Origin: CAVTPD01 sp963736575
Lineage (GTDB): Bacteria > Bacteroidota > Bacteroidia > Cytophagales > JAAEPT01
Direction: 5' to 3'
Assembly: GCA_963736575.1 (NCBI GenBank)
Contig: CAVTPD010000002.1
Span: 1-64,000, forward strand
DNA length: 64,000 nucleotides
This document shows, in pieces, positions 1 to 7,107 of this stretch (the stretch's first letter is position 1; the number at the start of each line of letters is the position of its first letter). Both the position numbers and the translations under genes were made by a program. Under the pieces are notes generated by a model that did not search any database, had not been told where the DNA came from, and was given only the letters and a program-made list of their open reading frames with translations.

Positions 1-128
1 CTATACAAACAGCTGCAAAAATGAATCAGGAAGAATACAACCTTTGGTCTGCCGCTGCTTTTGAACATGCTAAAATTTTCTGTGATAATCCTGAACTTGT
101 TAAAACCAATGCCGCTTTGTTTCAGTAG
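1..128 (+). CDS. 3' end of a glycosyltransferase-like gene (partial)
   Basis: An open frame (codons starting at base 3) enters from the left edge and stops with TAG at 126-128, giving a 41-residue tail. The tail (NQEEYNLWSAAAFEHAKIF, then CDNPELV) resembles the C-terminal helix of family 4/GT1 glycosyltransferases, where a short alpha-helical tail closes the second Rossmann domain. It lies 10 bp before the next gene of the surface-glycan operon and in the same direction, which fits that role. Too little is present to name the donor or acceptor. Confidence 0.6.
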   Translation, partial: IQTAAKMNQEEYNLWSAAAFEHAKIFCDNPELVKTNAALFQ

Positions 129-138
129 CCTTTAAATT

Positions 139-693
139 ATGAAAACCCGTTTAGATAAATTCAGCAATCCGGAATATTCTCCACAAAGGGGCTTTTTAAT
201 ACTATTTCTGTGGTATTTTGTTAACATTCTGTTTTTTATAAATCCTTTAAACCCTATCTCTTCTATAAAAGTAGCCCTATTAAAATTATTTGGTGCGAAA
301 ATAGGAAAAGGCGTTTATTTGAAACCTGCCATTAATATTAAATACCCTTGGTTGTTAGAAATTGGGGACTATAGTTGGGTGGGTGAAGGCGCTTGGATAG
401 ACAATTTGGTACCTGTGAAAATTGGAGCCAATGTATGTCTTTCTCAAGATAGTTTGTTGTTAACGGGATCGCATGACTACAAAAAATCAGCTTTTGATTT
501 AATTACAGGTGAAATAATTTTAGAAGATGGAGTATGGATAGGCGCCAAAAGCATTGTGTGTGCGGGTGTAACATGTCATTCTCACAGTGTTTTATCTGTA
601 AATAGTGTAGCTACAAAAGACCTAGAAGCCTTTTCAATTTACCAAGGTAATCCTGCCGTATTAAAGAGAAAGAGAGAAATACATGAAAATTAG
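139..693 (+). CDS. WcaF-like acyltransferase (left-handed beta-helix)
   Basis: 184 residues. From about residue 55 onward the protein shows the imperfect hexapeptide pattern ([LIV]-G-x-x-x-x) of left-handed beta-helix transferases, with IGDYSWVGEGAWI, VKIGANVCLSQ and LEDGVWIGAKSIV, and a histidine in LTGSHDY in the position used for acetyl transfer. Size and pattern fit the colanic-acid WcaF group, which O-acetylates sugars of exported polysaccharides. An N-terminal hydrophobic stretch (residues 19-37) is common in this group. The gene overlaps the next by 11 bp and belongs to the glycan operon. The substrate is not known. Confidence 0.85.
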   Translation: MKTRLDKFSNPEYSPQRGFLILFLWYFVNILFFINPLNPISSIKVALLKLFGAKIGKGVYLKPAINIKYPWLLEIGDYSWVGEGAWIDNLVPVKIGANVCLSQDSLLLTGSHDYKKSAFDLITGEIILEDGVWIGAKSIVCAGVTCHSHSVLSVNSVATKDLEAFSIYQGNPAVLKRKREIHEN

Positions 694-1435
694 TATAATA
701 ACTATTGTCTACAATAATGTCAATAGTCTTCAAAATACCTTTGATTCCATTGCCGAACAGACCTATAACAATATTGAATACATTGTAGTTGATGGCGGAT
801 CTAAAGACGGTACCGTAGATTTAATCCAAAAAAACGAACATTTAATCACTAAATGGGTATCGGAACCGGATAAAGGGCTTTTTGATGCTTTAAATAAAGG
901 CATAAAAATGTGTACCGGTGATGTAATAGGCGTTTTACATTCGGACGATATTTACTACGATAAAAATACGATTTCCAATATTGCGCATGCTTTTGAAGAA
1001 TCCCAGCATATAGATGCTGTATTCTCTGATATTGTATTCATCTCTAAAGAGAATCCAAATAAAATAATACGCAGATATTCCTCTAAAAAATGGAACCCCA
1101 ACAAATTTGTATGGGGATATATGCCGGCACACACAGCCTTTTTTGTAAAGAAAAAATGCTATGATGAGTTAGGTTTATATAAAACAGATTACAAAATCTC
1201 TGCTGATTACGAGCTTTTAATTCGATTTTTAAAAATCAATAATGTAAAATATAAATACCTGCCAACTATTTGCACAAAAATGCGCGTTGGTGGATTAAGT
1301 ACTCAGGGATTCAAAAGCCTAACCGTTCTTAACAAAGAAATAATAAGAGCCTGTAAAGAAAATGGTTTATACACCAACAACTTTATGCTTTACTCTAAGT
1401 ATTTCACCAAAATTTTTGAATTCATTAAAAAATGA
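683..1435 (+). CDS. glycosyltransferase family 2
   Basis: 250 residues with a GT-A fold. The nucleotide-binding strand is at the N-terminus (ISIITIVYNN), followed by the VDGGSKDGT motif near residue 38 and a DxD-type metal/nucleotide site in LHSDDIYY near residue 87. The WcaA-like architecture without membrane segments suggests a cytoplasmic enzyme that adds one sugar to a lipid-linked glycan. It overlaps both neighbours (11 bp upstream, 4 bp ATGA downstream), so translation is probably coupled. Donor and acceptor cannot be deduced. Confidence 0.9.
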   Translation: MKISIITIVYNNVNSLQNTFDSIAEQTYNNIEYIVVDGGSKDGTVDLIQKNEHLITKWVSEPDKGLFDALNKGIKMCTGDVIGVLHSDDIYYDKNTISNIAHAFEESQHIDAVFSDIVFISKENPNKIIRRYSSKKWNPNKFVWGYMPAHTAFFVKKKCYDELGLYKTDYKISADYELLIRFLKINNVKYKYLPTICTKMRVGGLSTQGFKSLTVLNKEIIRACKENGLYTNNFMLYSKYFTKIFEFIKK

Positions 1436-2358
1436 TCAACGTTCTTGTTACAGGATCAACCGGGTTTGTGGGTCAAAACCTACTGCCTTATTTTTATAAA
1501 AACGGAATATCTATAGATACCTTAGACAGAACCAAGAATAATTCTAAATGGGCTGAAAATGCTTTTTCTTGGAACAATCTTGCAGAATTAAACTTTAGCA
1601 AGTATGATGCTATAGTGCACCTTACCGGTAAAGCACACGATGTTAAAAAGCTTTCAGACGACAGTGCTTATTTCGAAATCAATACCGAACTGACAAAAAA
1701 ACTCGCCCAACAAGCACTTGAAAGTGGTTTTAAAGGGAAGTTTCTATTTTTAAGTTCTGTAAAAGCAGCCAAAGACATTGTTAAGGGGGTTTTAAAAGAA
1801 ACCGATACGCCAGAACCCGCTACGGCTTACGGAAAGTCTAAACTTCAGGCTGAAATAGAATTACAAAAATTGCTACCCGAACAATTGTATACCTTAAGAC
1901 CTTGCATGATTCACGGTCCGGGCAACAAAGGCAACTTAAATTTGTTGTATACCTTTGTTAAAAAGGGGATTCCTTATCCTTTAAAACAGTTTAAAAACAA
2001 GAGATCGCTTCTTTCGGTAGAAAATTTGGCGTTTTGTATGCTTAAGATCATAAATGGAGACATTCCGGTTGGTGCCTACCACCTTTCAGACGACGGCACT
2101 GTTTCTACTTATGAAATTGTTGAAACAATAGCTAAAGCATTAGGCAAGCCTGTATTTTCGCCAAATGTCCCAAAAGCATTGGTCAGTTGGTTGGCTAAAA
2201 CAGGAGATTATTTACCGCTGCCATTAAACTCGGACCGACTTCAAAAGTTAACCGAAAACTACATCGTGGATAATTCTAAAATAAAGGCTGTCTTAGGCGA
2301 AAGTTTTCCCCTAACTTTGGAGCAAGGACTTTTGAAAACTATTAAATCTTTCGAGTAA
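1432..2358 (+). CDS. NAD-dependent sugar epimerase/dehydratase (extended SDR)
   Basis: 308 residues. The N-terminal GSTGFVG is the glycine-rich NAD(P) loop of the extended short-chain dehydrogenase family. The catalytic YGKSK (YxxxK) sits near residue 137, preceded by the LSSVKAA serine strand. It acts on a nucleotide sugar or a related diphospho-sugar. Comparable genes next to WecA-like transferases in O-antigen clusters (WbpV/WbuV type) make UDP-hexosamine epimers. That is an inference from context; sequence alone does not fix the sugar. It overlaps the next gene by one base (TAATG). Confidence 0.88.
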   Translation: MINVLVTGSTGFVGQNLLPYFYKNGISIDTLDRTKNNSKWAENAFSWNNLAELNFSKYDAIVHLTGKAHDVKKLSDDSAYFEINTELTKKLAQQALESGFKGKFLFLSSVKAAKDIVKGVLKETDTPEPATAYGKSKLQAEIELQKLLPEQLYTLRPCMIHGPGNKGNLNLLYTFVKKGIPYPLKQFKNKRSLLSVENLAFCMLKIINGDIPVGAYHLSDDGTVSTYEIVETIAKALGKPVFSPNVPKALVSWLAKTGDYLPLPLNSDRLQKLTENYIVDNSKIKAVLGESFPLTLEQGLLKTIKSFE

Positions 2359-3326
2359 TGTGGGTATATGCGTTAATTTTCCTAATTAACCTGGTTTTAA
2401 TCAATCTCTACTTTAAAATTGCCGACCGGTTTAACATAATAGATAAACCCAACGAACGCAGTTCACACAAAGAAATCACTTTACGTGGTGGTGGTATTAT
2501 TTACCTTTTAGGCTATTTAACTTATTTCTTTTGGAATGATTTCCCCCTACCGTTTTTCACTACTGGGTTAGTTATGATTAGCGTAGTGAGTTTCTGGGAC
2601 GATATACAAAGCCTACCTAACCGAATCCGTTTACCCATACATTTTGGTTCTATGGCACTCCTATTTAACCAAATTGGACTTTTTGAACTGCCTTGGTTTA
2701 TATGGATAGCTGCTTTTGTTGTAGCGGTTGGTCTTATAAATGCGTATAATTTCATGGATGGAATCAACGGTATGCACGGTATTTATACTATTGTGGTATT
2801 AATTTCAGTCTATGTTGCTAATCTGCAAGTAAATGTTTTAGACAACGAATTGATCCGTTTTATGTTAATCTCTTCAGCCGTTTTTGGAATTTATAATTTC
2901 AGAAAAAAAGCCAAGTGTTTTGCGGGCGACGTGGGCAGTATTTCAGTAGCGTTTATGGTGGTTTACCTTATTTATTCCCTAATTATTGAAACCGGAGACT
3001 TCTCTTATATCTTATTCCTAGTGGTTTATGGTGCCGACAGTGTTGGTACTATATTGCACCGTTTATGGCGAAAAGAAAACATATTTAAGGCTCATCGTTT
3101 ACACTTATACCAAGTGATATCTAACGAATTTAAACAACCCCATTTAGGAGTTTCCATCGCTTATGGTATTCTTCAAACCATTGCTTCGGGTGTAATTTTA
3201 TCTAATTTATATTTTGGATACGCCAGTAAAATTTCTTTAGGAATCACTGTTTTAATGGCTTTTTTAGTTATTTACTTATTCTTGAAAATTAGATTATTAG
3301 CCACCTTTAGAACTCCAATAGCATGA
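2358..3326 (+). CDS. polyprenyl-phosphate GlcNAc-1-phosphate transferase (WecA/MraY family)
   Basis: 322 residues with about ten hydrophobic segments. Family signatures visible are NAYNFMDGINGMHG near residue 128 (the Mg/substrate Asp loop), FAGDVGSISVAF near residue 190 and the late cytoplasmic HRLHLYQ loop near residue 248. These define integral-membrane glycosyltransferase family 4, which moves a hexosamine-1-phosphate from UDP onto undecaprenyl phosphate and starts glycan assembly. A second, structurally unrelated initiating transferase follows at 3903, so the cluster may start two glycans, or this enzyme and the epimerase before it may form one module. Confidence 0.88.
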   Translation: MWVYALIFLINLVLINLYFKIADRFNIIDKPNERSSHKEITLRGGGIIYLLGYLTYFFWNDFPLPFFTTGLVMISVVSFWDDIQSLPNRIRLPIHFGSMALLFNQIGLFELPWFIWIAAFVVAVGLINAYNFMDGINGMHGIYTIVVLISVYVANLQVNVLDNELIRFMLISSAVFGIYNFRKKAKCFAGDVGSISVAFMVVYLIYSLIIETGDFSYILFLVVYGADSVGTILHRLWRKENIFKAHRLHLYQVISNEFKQPHLGVSIAYGILQTIASGVILSNLYFGYASKISLGITVLMAFLVIYLFLKIRLLATFRTPIA

Positions 3327-3910
3327 TAATTTACGGTTGTGGTGGGCACGGAAAAGTAATTTTAGAAGCATTATTGGCAAGAGATGGTAAACGAAATGTC
3401 ATTTTCATAGATGATAATCCGCAACAAGAAGAGATTCTTAAAATCCCTGTTAAAGCCTTTTCAGAAGAACTTTTAGACGGAAAAAGCGTTGTTTTAGCTT
3501 TTGGAAACAACAAACTACGTCAACAAAAAAAAGAACTTATTGAAGAGCATGTTCACGCCTATGCTTCCATCCTTCATCCATTGGCTTATATTTCGCCTAG
3601 TGCTAAAGTTTTAGCGGGCAGCGTGATCTTGGTAAATTCAGTAGTGAATACAAATACTATCATTGGAGAACACTGTATTATTAATACAGGTGCTTTAATA
3701 GACCACGACTGTAAAATTGGGGACTACACACATATTGCACCTAATGCTACGCTTTGCGGACATGTGAAAGTTGGTAATCACACACTAATAGGTGCTGGGG
3801 TTACTGTAACGCCAGGTGTAAAAATTGGTAACAACGTAAAAATAGCTGCTGGAATAACCGTCTCTAAAGACATTTCAGATAATCAGACTATATTTACGAA
3901 TCATGTATAG
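3323..3910 (+). CDS. NeuD/PglD-type sugar O/N-acetyltransferase
   Basis: 195 residues. The N-terminal Rossmann-like part begins IIYGCGGHGKV, typical of NeuD/PglD proteins. From about residue 90 hexapeptide repeats build a left-handed beta-helix, with GALIDHDCKIGDY containing the catalytic His and later GNHTLIGAGVTV. PglD acetylates UDP-4-amino-6-deoxy-GlcNAc made by the PglE aminotransferase. The DegT aminotransferase and PglC-like transferase encoded immediately downstream support a UDP-diacetylbacillosamine-type route. It overlaps the genes on both sides by 4 and 8 bp. Confidence 0.87.
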   Translation: MIIYGCGGHGKVILEALLARDGKRNVIFIDDNPQQEEILKIPVKAFSEELLDGKSVVLAFGNNKLRQQKKELIEEHVHAYASILHPLAYISPSAKVLAGSVILVNSVVNTNTIIGEHCIINTGALIDHDCKIGDYTHIAPNATLCGHVKVGNHTLIGAGVTVTPGVKIGNNVKIAAGITVSKDISDNQTIFTNHV

Positions 3911-4472
3911 CAAGTACTTAAAAAGGACTTTCGACGTATTTTTATCGCTTTTTTTATTAGTAGCGTTATCCCCTTTAGGTCTGCTTATTTTTATTACTTA
4001 CTGTATTTCACCCCATGTTCTATTTATACAGCAAAGAATCGGTTATGGTCATAAACCTTTTTTTATCCTGAAATTAAGATCGCTTTACCCTAAAAATGGA
4101 TTTAAAAACCGAATAGGGATCCTTTTACGCAAAACCTCAATAGACGAATTACCCCAACTAATAAACGTACTAAAAGGAGATATGTCCTTTGTTGGACCCC
4201 GACCTTTACTACCAGAATACCTTAATTTATATTCCAATTCGCAACTAAACCGACACGCTTGCAAACCAGGCATTACGGGATTAGCCCAAATAAAAGGTTA
4301 TAATAATCTTACTTGGAATAGTAAATTTAGGTTAGACCAATTGTATGTAAATAACATAAGTTGTCAACTAGACACCTATATCCTATTCCAAACCTTGCTA
4401 CAAATACTTACCTTGCAACGTTTACGCAAAGACAAATTACTAGTAGCAAATGCTTTTAACGGTTCCAACTGA
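3903..4472 (+). CDS. PglC-like sugar transferase (monotopic phosphoglycosyl transferase)
   Basis: 189 residues. A single N-terminal hydrophobic re-entrant helix (residues 9-32, preceded by KRTFDVFLS) is followed by the bacterial sugar-transferase core: QQRIGYGHKPF, the catalytic Asp-Glu pair in SIDELPQLINVLKGDMS, then GPRPLLPEY and KPGITGLAQ. It transfers a sugar phosphate from a UDP-sugar to undecaprenyl phosphate at the inner membrane. The length matches the small PglC class rather than the long WcaJ class. The last 23 bp overlap the aminotransferase gene. Confidence 0.88.
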   Translation: MYSKYLKRTFDVFLSLFLLVALSPLGLLIFITYCISPHVLFIQQRIGYGHKPFFILKLRSLYPKNGFKNRIGILLRKTSIDELPQLINVLKGDMSFVGPRPLLPEYLNLYSNSQLNRHACKPGITGLAQIKGYNNLTWNSKFRLDQLYVNNISCQLDTYILFQTLLQILTLQRLRKDKLLVANAFNGSN

Positions 4473-5562
4473 ATACATTTCTTTACTTCCCCCAGACGTT
4501 GACTCAACCCGTCTTACTAGTGCTTTAGAAAACGGCGTACCTGAAAACATTGTTGATCGTTTAGAACGTAAATTAAAAGCGCTTACAGATTCTCCTTATG
4601 CTGTCTGTGTAAGTTCGGGTACAGCAGCTATTCATACCGCACTTCAATTATTAAACATAAAAAAAGGCGATACCGTTTTAGCCCCAACATCTTCTTTTAT
4701 TGCTTTGGCCTCTCCTATAAAAATGGCACAAGCCGAAGCACATTTTGTAGATGTATCTTTCAACGAATGGAATCTTAAAGCGGAAGAATTAAAGACTGCT
4801 TTTCGGCAACAAAAACCAAGCGCTATAATCTCTGTCAATAATTATGGTTTACCCGATGACTTGTCTTGGAAAAAGACAATTAGCGGTTTAGAAGATATTC
4901 CGGTAATAGAAGATAATGCGGAAGGTTTGGGTGCAAAAGCGAACAATACCATGGCCGGAACCTTGGGTGATATTGGCGTTATTTCCTTTAATACCAATAA
5001 AATTGTGACCGGTTTTGGCGGTGGTGTACTACTTTTGAAAAGCGAAGAACAGTATCTAAGAGCCAAAAGATTAATCGATCATGGCAGAAATCCATTAATG
5101 GGCAACCAGTTTGATGAATTAGGCTACAACTACCGCATTTCTCCTTTAAATGCCCTTTGTGTATTTTTAGAGCTTGATGACTTAAACCTTAAATTATCTC
5201 GTAAAACAGAGATAAACACTATTTACAAAGAGGAATTAGAGCCTTTAGGGTTTCAGTTTCAGCAAGAAGATAAAGGTAAAAACATCATCCCAAACTATTG
5301 GTTAAGCGGTTGTTTTCATCCTGAAATAGGAAATATAACTATTGAAGTTTTAAAGCAAATAATGAATGATAATAAAATAGAAATCAGATCATTATGGAAA
5401 CCAATGACCCAAAATAGTTTATTTAAAAACTGTGGAACTACAGGAGAACAAAACGCTCAATTTTTATACGAAAACGGTATTTGTTTACCCTCAAGCACTT
5501 CCTTATCCAATTCGCAGCAAGAAAAGGTAATTAGCTGCCTTAAAAAGGCACTTAAGATGTAA
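4450..5562 (+). CDS. DegT/DnrJ/EryC1/StrS aminotransferase (PglE-like)
   Basis: 370 residues, a PLP-dependent sugar aminotransferase. The cofactor lysine is K184 in SFNTNKIVTGFGGG. The upstream SSGTAAIHTAL (phosphate-binding) and VIEDNAEGLGA (ring-binding Asp) motifs are intact. Sequence and neighbours fit a PglE-like enzyme that aminates a UDP-4-keto-6-deoxy-HexNAc for the acetyltransferase encoded at 3323. The 4,6-dehydratase that would supply its substrate is not in the window. The ATG lies inside the preceding gene (23-bp overlap). It is the last gene of the glycan operon, followed by 150 bp of low-complexity DNA. Confidence 0.9.
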   Translation: MLLTVPTEYISLLPPDVDSTRLTSALENGVPENIVDRLERKLKALTDSPYAVCVSSGTAAIHTALQLLNIKKGDTVLAPTSSFIALASPIKMAQAEAHFVDVSFNEWNLKAEELKTAFRQQKPSAIISVNNYGLPDDLSWKKTISGLEDIPVIEDNAEGLGAKANNTMAGTLGDIGVISFNTNKIVTGFGGGVLLLKSEEQYLRAKRLIDHGRNPLMGNQFDELGYNYRISPLNALCVFLELDDLNLKLSRKTEINTIYKEELEPLGFQFQQEDKGKNIIPNYWLSGCFHPEIGNITIEVLKQIMNDNKIEIRSLWKPMTQNSLFKNCGTTGEQNAQFLYENGICLPSSTSLSNSQQEKVISCLKKALKM

Positions 5563-5643
5563 TCTTAGCTTAGAGTTTTAGCTTTTAGCTTTTTAATAAA
5601 ACTGCTTTTCTATTGCTTTAAAAAGTATTTAATAGAGAAATTC

Positions 5644-5727
5644 TTCATTCTTCATTCTTCATTCTTCATTCTTCATTCTTCATTCTTCATTCTTCATTCT
5701 TCATTCTTCATTCTTCATTCTTCATTC
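5644..5727. repeat. 12 perfect tandem copies of a 7-bp unit (TTCATTC)
   Basis: Twelve uninterrupted copies of TTCATTC (GAATGAA on the minus strand) fill 5644-5727. The array lies where two genes converge. Its last 13 bases encode the final residues ENEE and the stop of the minus-strand gene at 5715. In frame the unit gives TGA quickly, so copy-number change would move the 3' UTR but hardly the protein. This is a heptanucleotide short-tandem repeat, prone to slippage. Confidence 0.97.
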
Positions 5728-6302
5728 TCAATAAGCTCTCCCAAATACTTTTTTAAGTCCGTAATAAACGGCATATACCCAACACTCCACTCTTCATAAT
5801 ACGCTATAAATTCTACATAAGAATCACGAATCACCAAACTACCAGGCGTTCTATGTGAAAACTCAAACACCGATTCTTTAATACCTGTAATACTCCCGTA
5901 ACGCCCCATCCAATCTTTCCGAATTAATAAATGAAGTACTTTTTGAGCCTCCTTAGGAAGATAATCTTCTTGTTTTAAAAGCTTGTATTTAAGGGACTCA
6001 ATGAATTCAGAAAAGGATAAAGCATGTAATTGACTCCAATGGGTGATTAAAAAGTGGTCTAATAAAATGTCTACAATCACTCTGGAATAATGGCTGTACG
6101 CATCAAATAGCTTAGCGCGTATACTTTTTACATAAGGGTGGTTATCGGTAAACTCATCTATCATTTGGTGTATAAGAAGTCCTTTGGCGTAATCGCCCTG
6201 TAATTCTCTTTTGTAATTAAGAGGTAATAAGTCGGCTGTAAAGTTGATTAAAAGGGCTTTTTCAGACTCACCGGATAAATACGCATGGCCAATAAAATTC
6301 AT
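5715..6302 (-). CDS. ACP phosphodiesterase family protein (AcpH/DUF479-like)
   Basis: 195 residues. The N-terminal MNFIGHAYLSG and the HxxLD-like helices (VDILLDHFLITHW) match the AcpH family, HD-like hydrolases that remove the phosphopantetheine arm from acyl carrier protein in E. coli. In Bacteroidota this gene is usually annotated by homology only. The stop codon lies inside the heptamer repeat array. The start at 6302 is about 35 bp from the first XRE operator, so the two genes diverge and may share control. Confidence 0.8.
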   Translation of the reverse strand: MNFIGHAYLSGESEKALLINFTADLLPLNYKRELQGDYAKGLLIHQMIDEFTDNHPYVKSIRAKLFDAYSHYSRVIVDILLDHFLITHWSQLHALSFSEFIESLKYKLLKQEDYLPKEAQKVLHLLIRKDWMGRYGSITGIKESVFEFSHRTPGSLVIRDSYVEFIAYYEEWSVGYMPFITDLKKYLGELIENEE

Positions 6303-6339
6303 AGTGCAAGTATAAGAAATATATTCCCAAAGTAGACTT

Positions 6340-6367
6340 GTTTACATTTGTGTACACATTTGTAAAC
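6340..6367. promoter_or_regulatory. distal operator copy of the XRE regulator
   Basis: A 28-bp near-palindrome with arms GTTTACA and TGTAAAC around the core TGTGTACACA. Only two symmetric position pairs break the symmetry. It is repeated exactly at 6434-6461 (the identity spans 32 bp, 6336-6367 and 6430-6461). It contains TACATTTG (6343-6350), a match to the Bacteroidota -7 consensus TAnnTTTG. It lies between the divergent AcpH-like and XRE genes. Confidence 0.75.
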
Positions 6368-6433
6368 TCACAATGTGCTTTATTTGCATTTAATCGGTGT
6401 TTTAAGAAAATAATTAGTTCAAACCTTGAACTT

Positions 6434-6461
6434 GTTTACATTTGTGTACACATTTGTAAAC
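6434..6461. promoter_or_regulatory. proximal operator/promoter of the XRE regulator
   Basis: Second exact copy of the 28-bp near-palindrome, ending one base before the ATG at 6462. TACATTTG at 6437-6444 fits a -7 promoter element, so the transcript would have a very short leader and a repressor bound here would cover both promoter and start codon. Spacing between the two copies is 94 bp, close to nine helical turns. Confidence 0.75.
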
Positions 6462-6956
6462 ATGGTAGAAAGAGTAAAAAAGATACTAGAGACGTTCCGC
6501 TTAAGCCCATCGCAGTTAGCGGAGACCTTAAACGTACAGCGTTCGAACATTTCCCATATTTTGTCTGGCCGTAACAAACCCAGCTTAGACTTAATACAGA
6601 AGATTTTAACGGAATTCCCCGAATTGAACTCCGACTGGTTGTTATTTGGTAAGGGCGATATGAAAAAGAGCGCTAAAGCACCCGAAGCTACTAAAGCAGA
6701 TGCCGGTCCTAAGGCTACGGAACCTAAGAAAGCTGCGTTTCCTCCTACTAGGGAGATAAAGCCAACGAAAGACACACCTGTTGAAGAAAACCCCGCAGAA
6801 GAGCTTCCTATGCCTCAAGAAAGTGCCTTAAGCAAACAGAAGATTGCCATTCAGAAAAACACAAGCAATAAGAAGTCGGGAGATAATGATAAAAGCATAG
6901 AGCGCATTATTATACTTAATGACGATAATACCTTTAAGGAATATAAGCCTGAATAA
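6462..6956 (+). CDS. XRE-family helix-turn-helix regulator with disordered tail
   Basis: 164 residues from the ATG at 6462. The frame is open further upstream, to 6426, but an earlier start would put the operator inside the gene. Residues 2-60 form a Cro/CI-type HTH (LSPSQLAETLNVQRSNISHIL, then SGRNKPSLDLI). It is followed by WLLFGKGDM, a motif typical of Bacteroidota XRE proteins, and then a Lys/Ala/Pro-rich, probably disordered region with a short charged C-terminus (IERIIILNDDNTFKEY). The double operator directly upstream argues for autoregulation. Target genes beyond itself and possibly acpH are unknown. Confidence 0.85.
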   Translation: MVERVKKILETFRLSPSQLAETLNVQRSNISHILSGRNKPSLDLIQKILTEFPELNSDWLLFGKGDMKKSAKAPEATKADAGPKATEPKKAAFPPTREIKPTKDTPVEENPAEELPMPQESALSKQKIAIQKNTSNKKSGDNDKSIERIIILNDDNTFKEYKPE

Positions 6957-7035
6957 ATTAAAGTATTTAATGAGGTTAAAACACATAACTATTTGATTAA
7001 CAATAACTTAGTTAACTTTTGTAAACTTAAAGGTA

Positions 7036-7062
7036 TTGGATACAGTAATAGATTTACTTTTG
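7036..7062 (+). promoter_or_regulatory. candidate promoter of the M3 peptidase gene
   Basis: TTG at 7036-7038 and TACTTTTG at 7055-7062 (TAnnTTTG) with 16 bp between, 45 bp before the ATG at 7108. This fits the Bacteroidota -33/-7 promoter type. Confidence 0.5.
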
Positions 7063-7107
7063 TAACACTGATTTTTATATTTAGATTGCGGGGTAAATTT
7101 ATAACCC

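Noticed and set aside
5644..5727. CRISPR array
   Set aside because: The repeat unit is 7 bp with no spacers; it is a simple tandem repeat.
6338..6574. 78-codon plus-strand frame
   Set aside because: It overlaps the XRE gene in another frame and only translates the operator and coding shadow; no family likeness.
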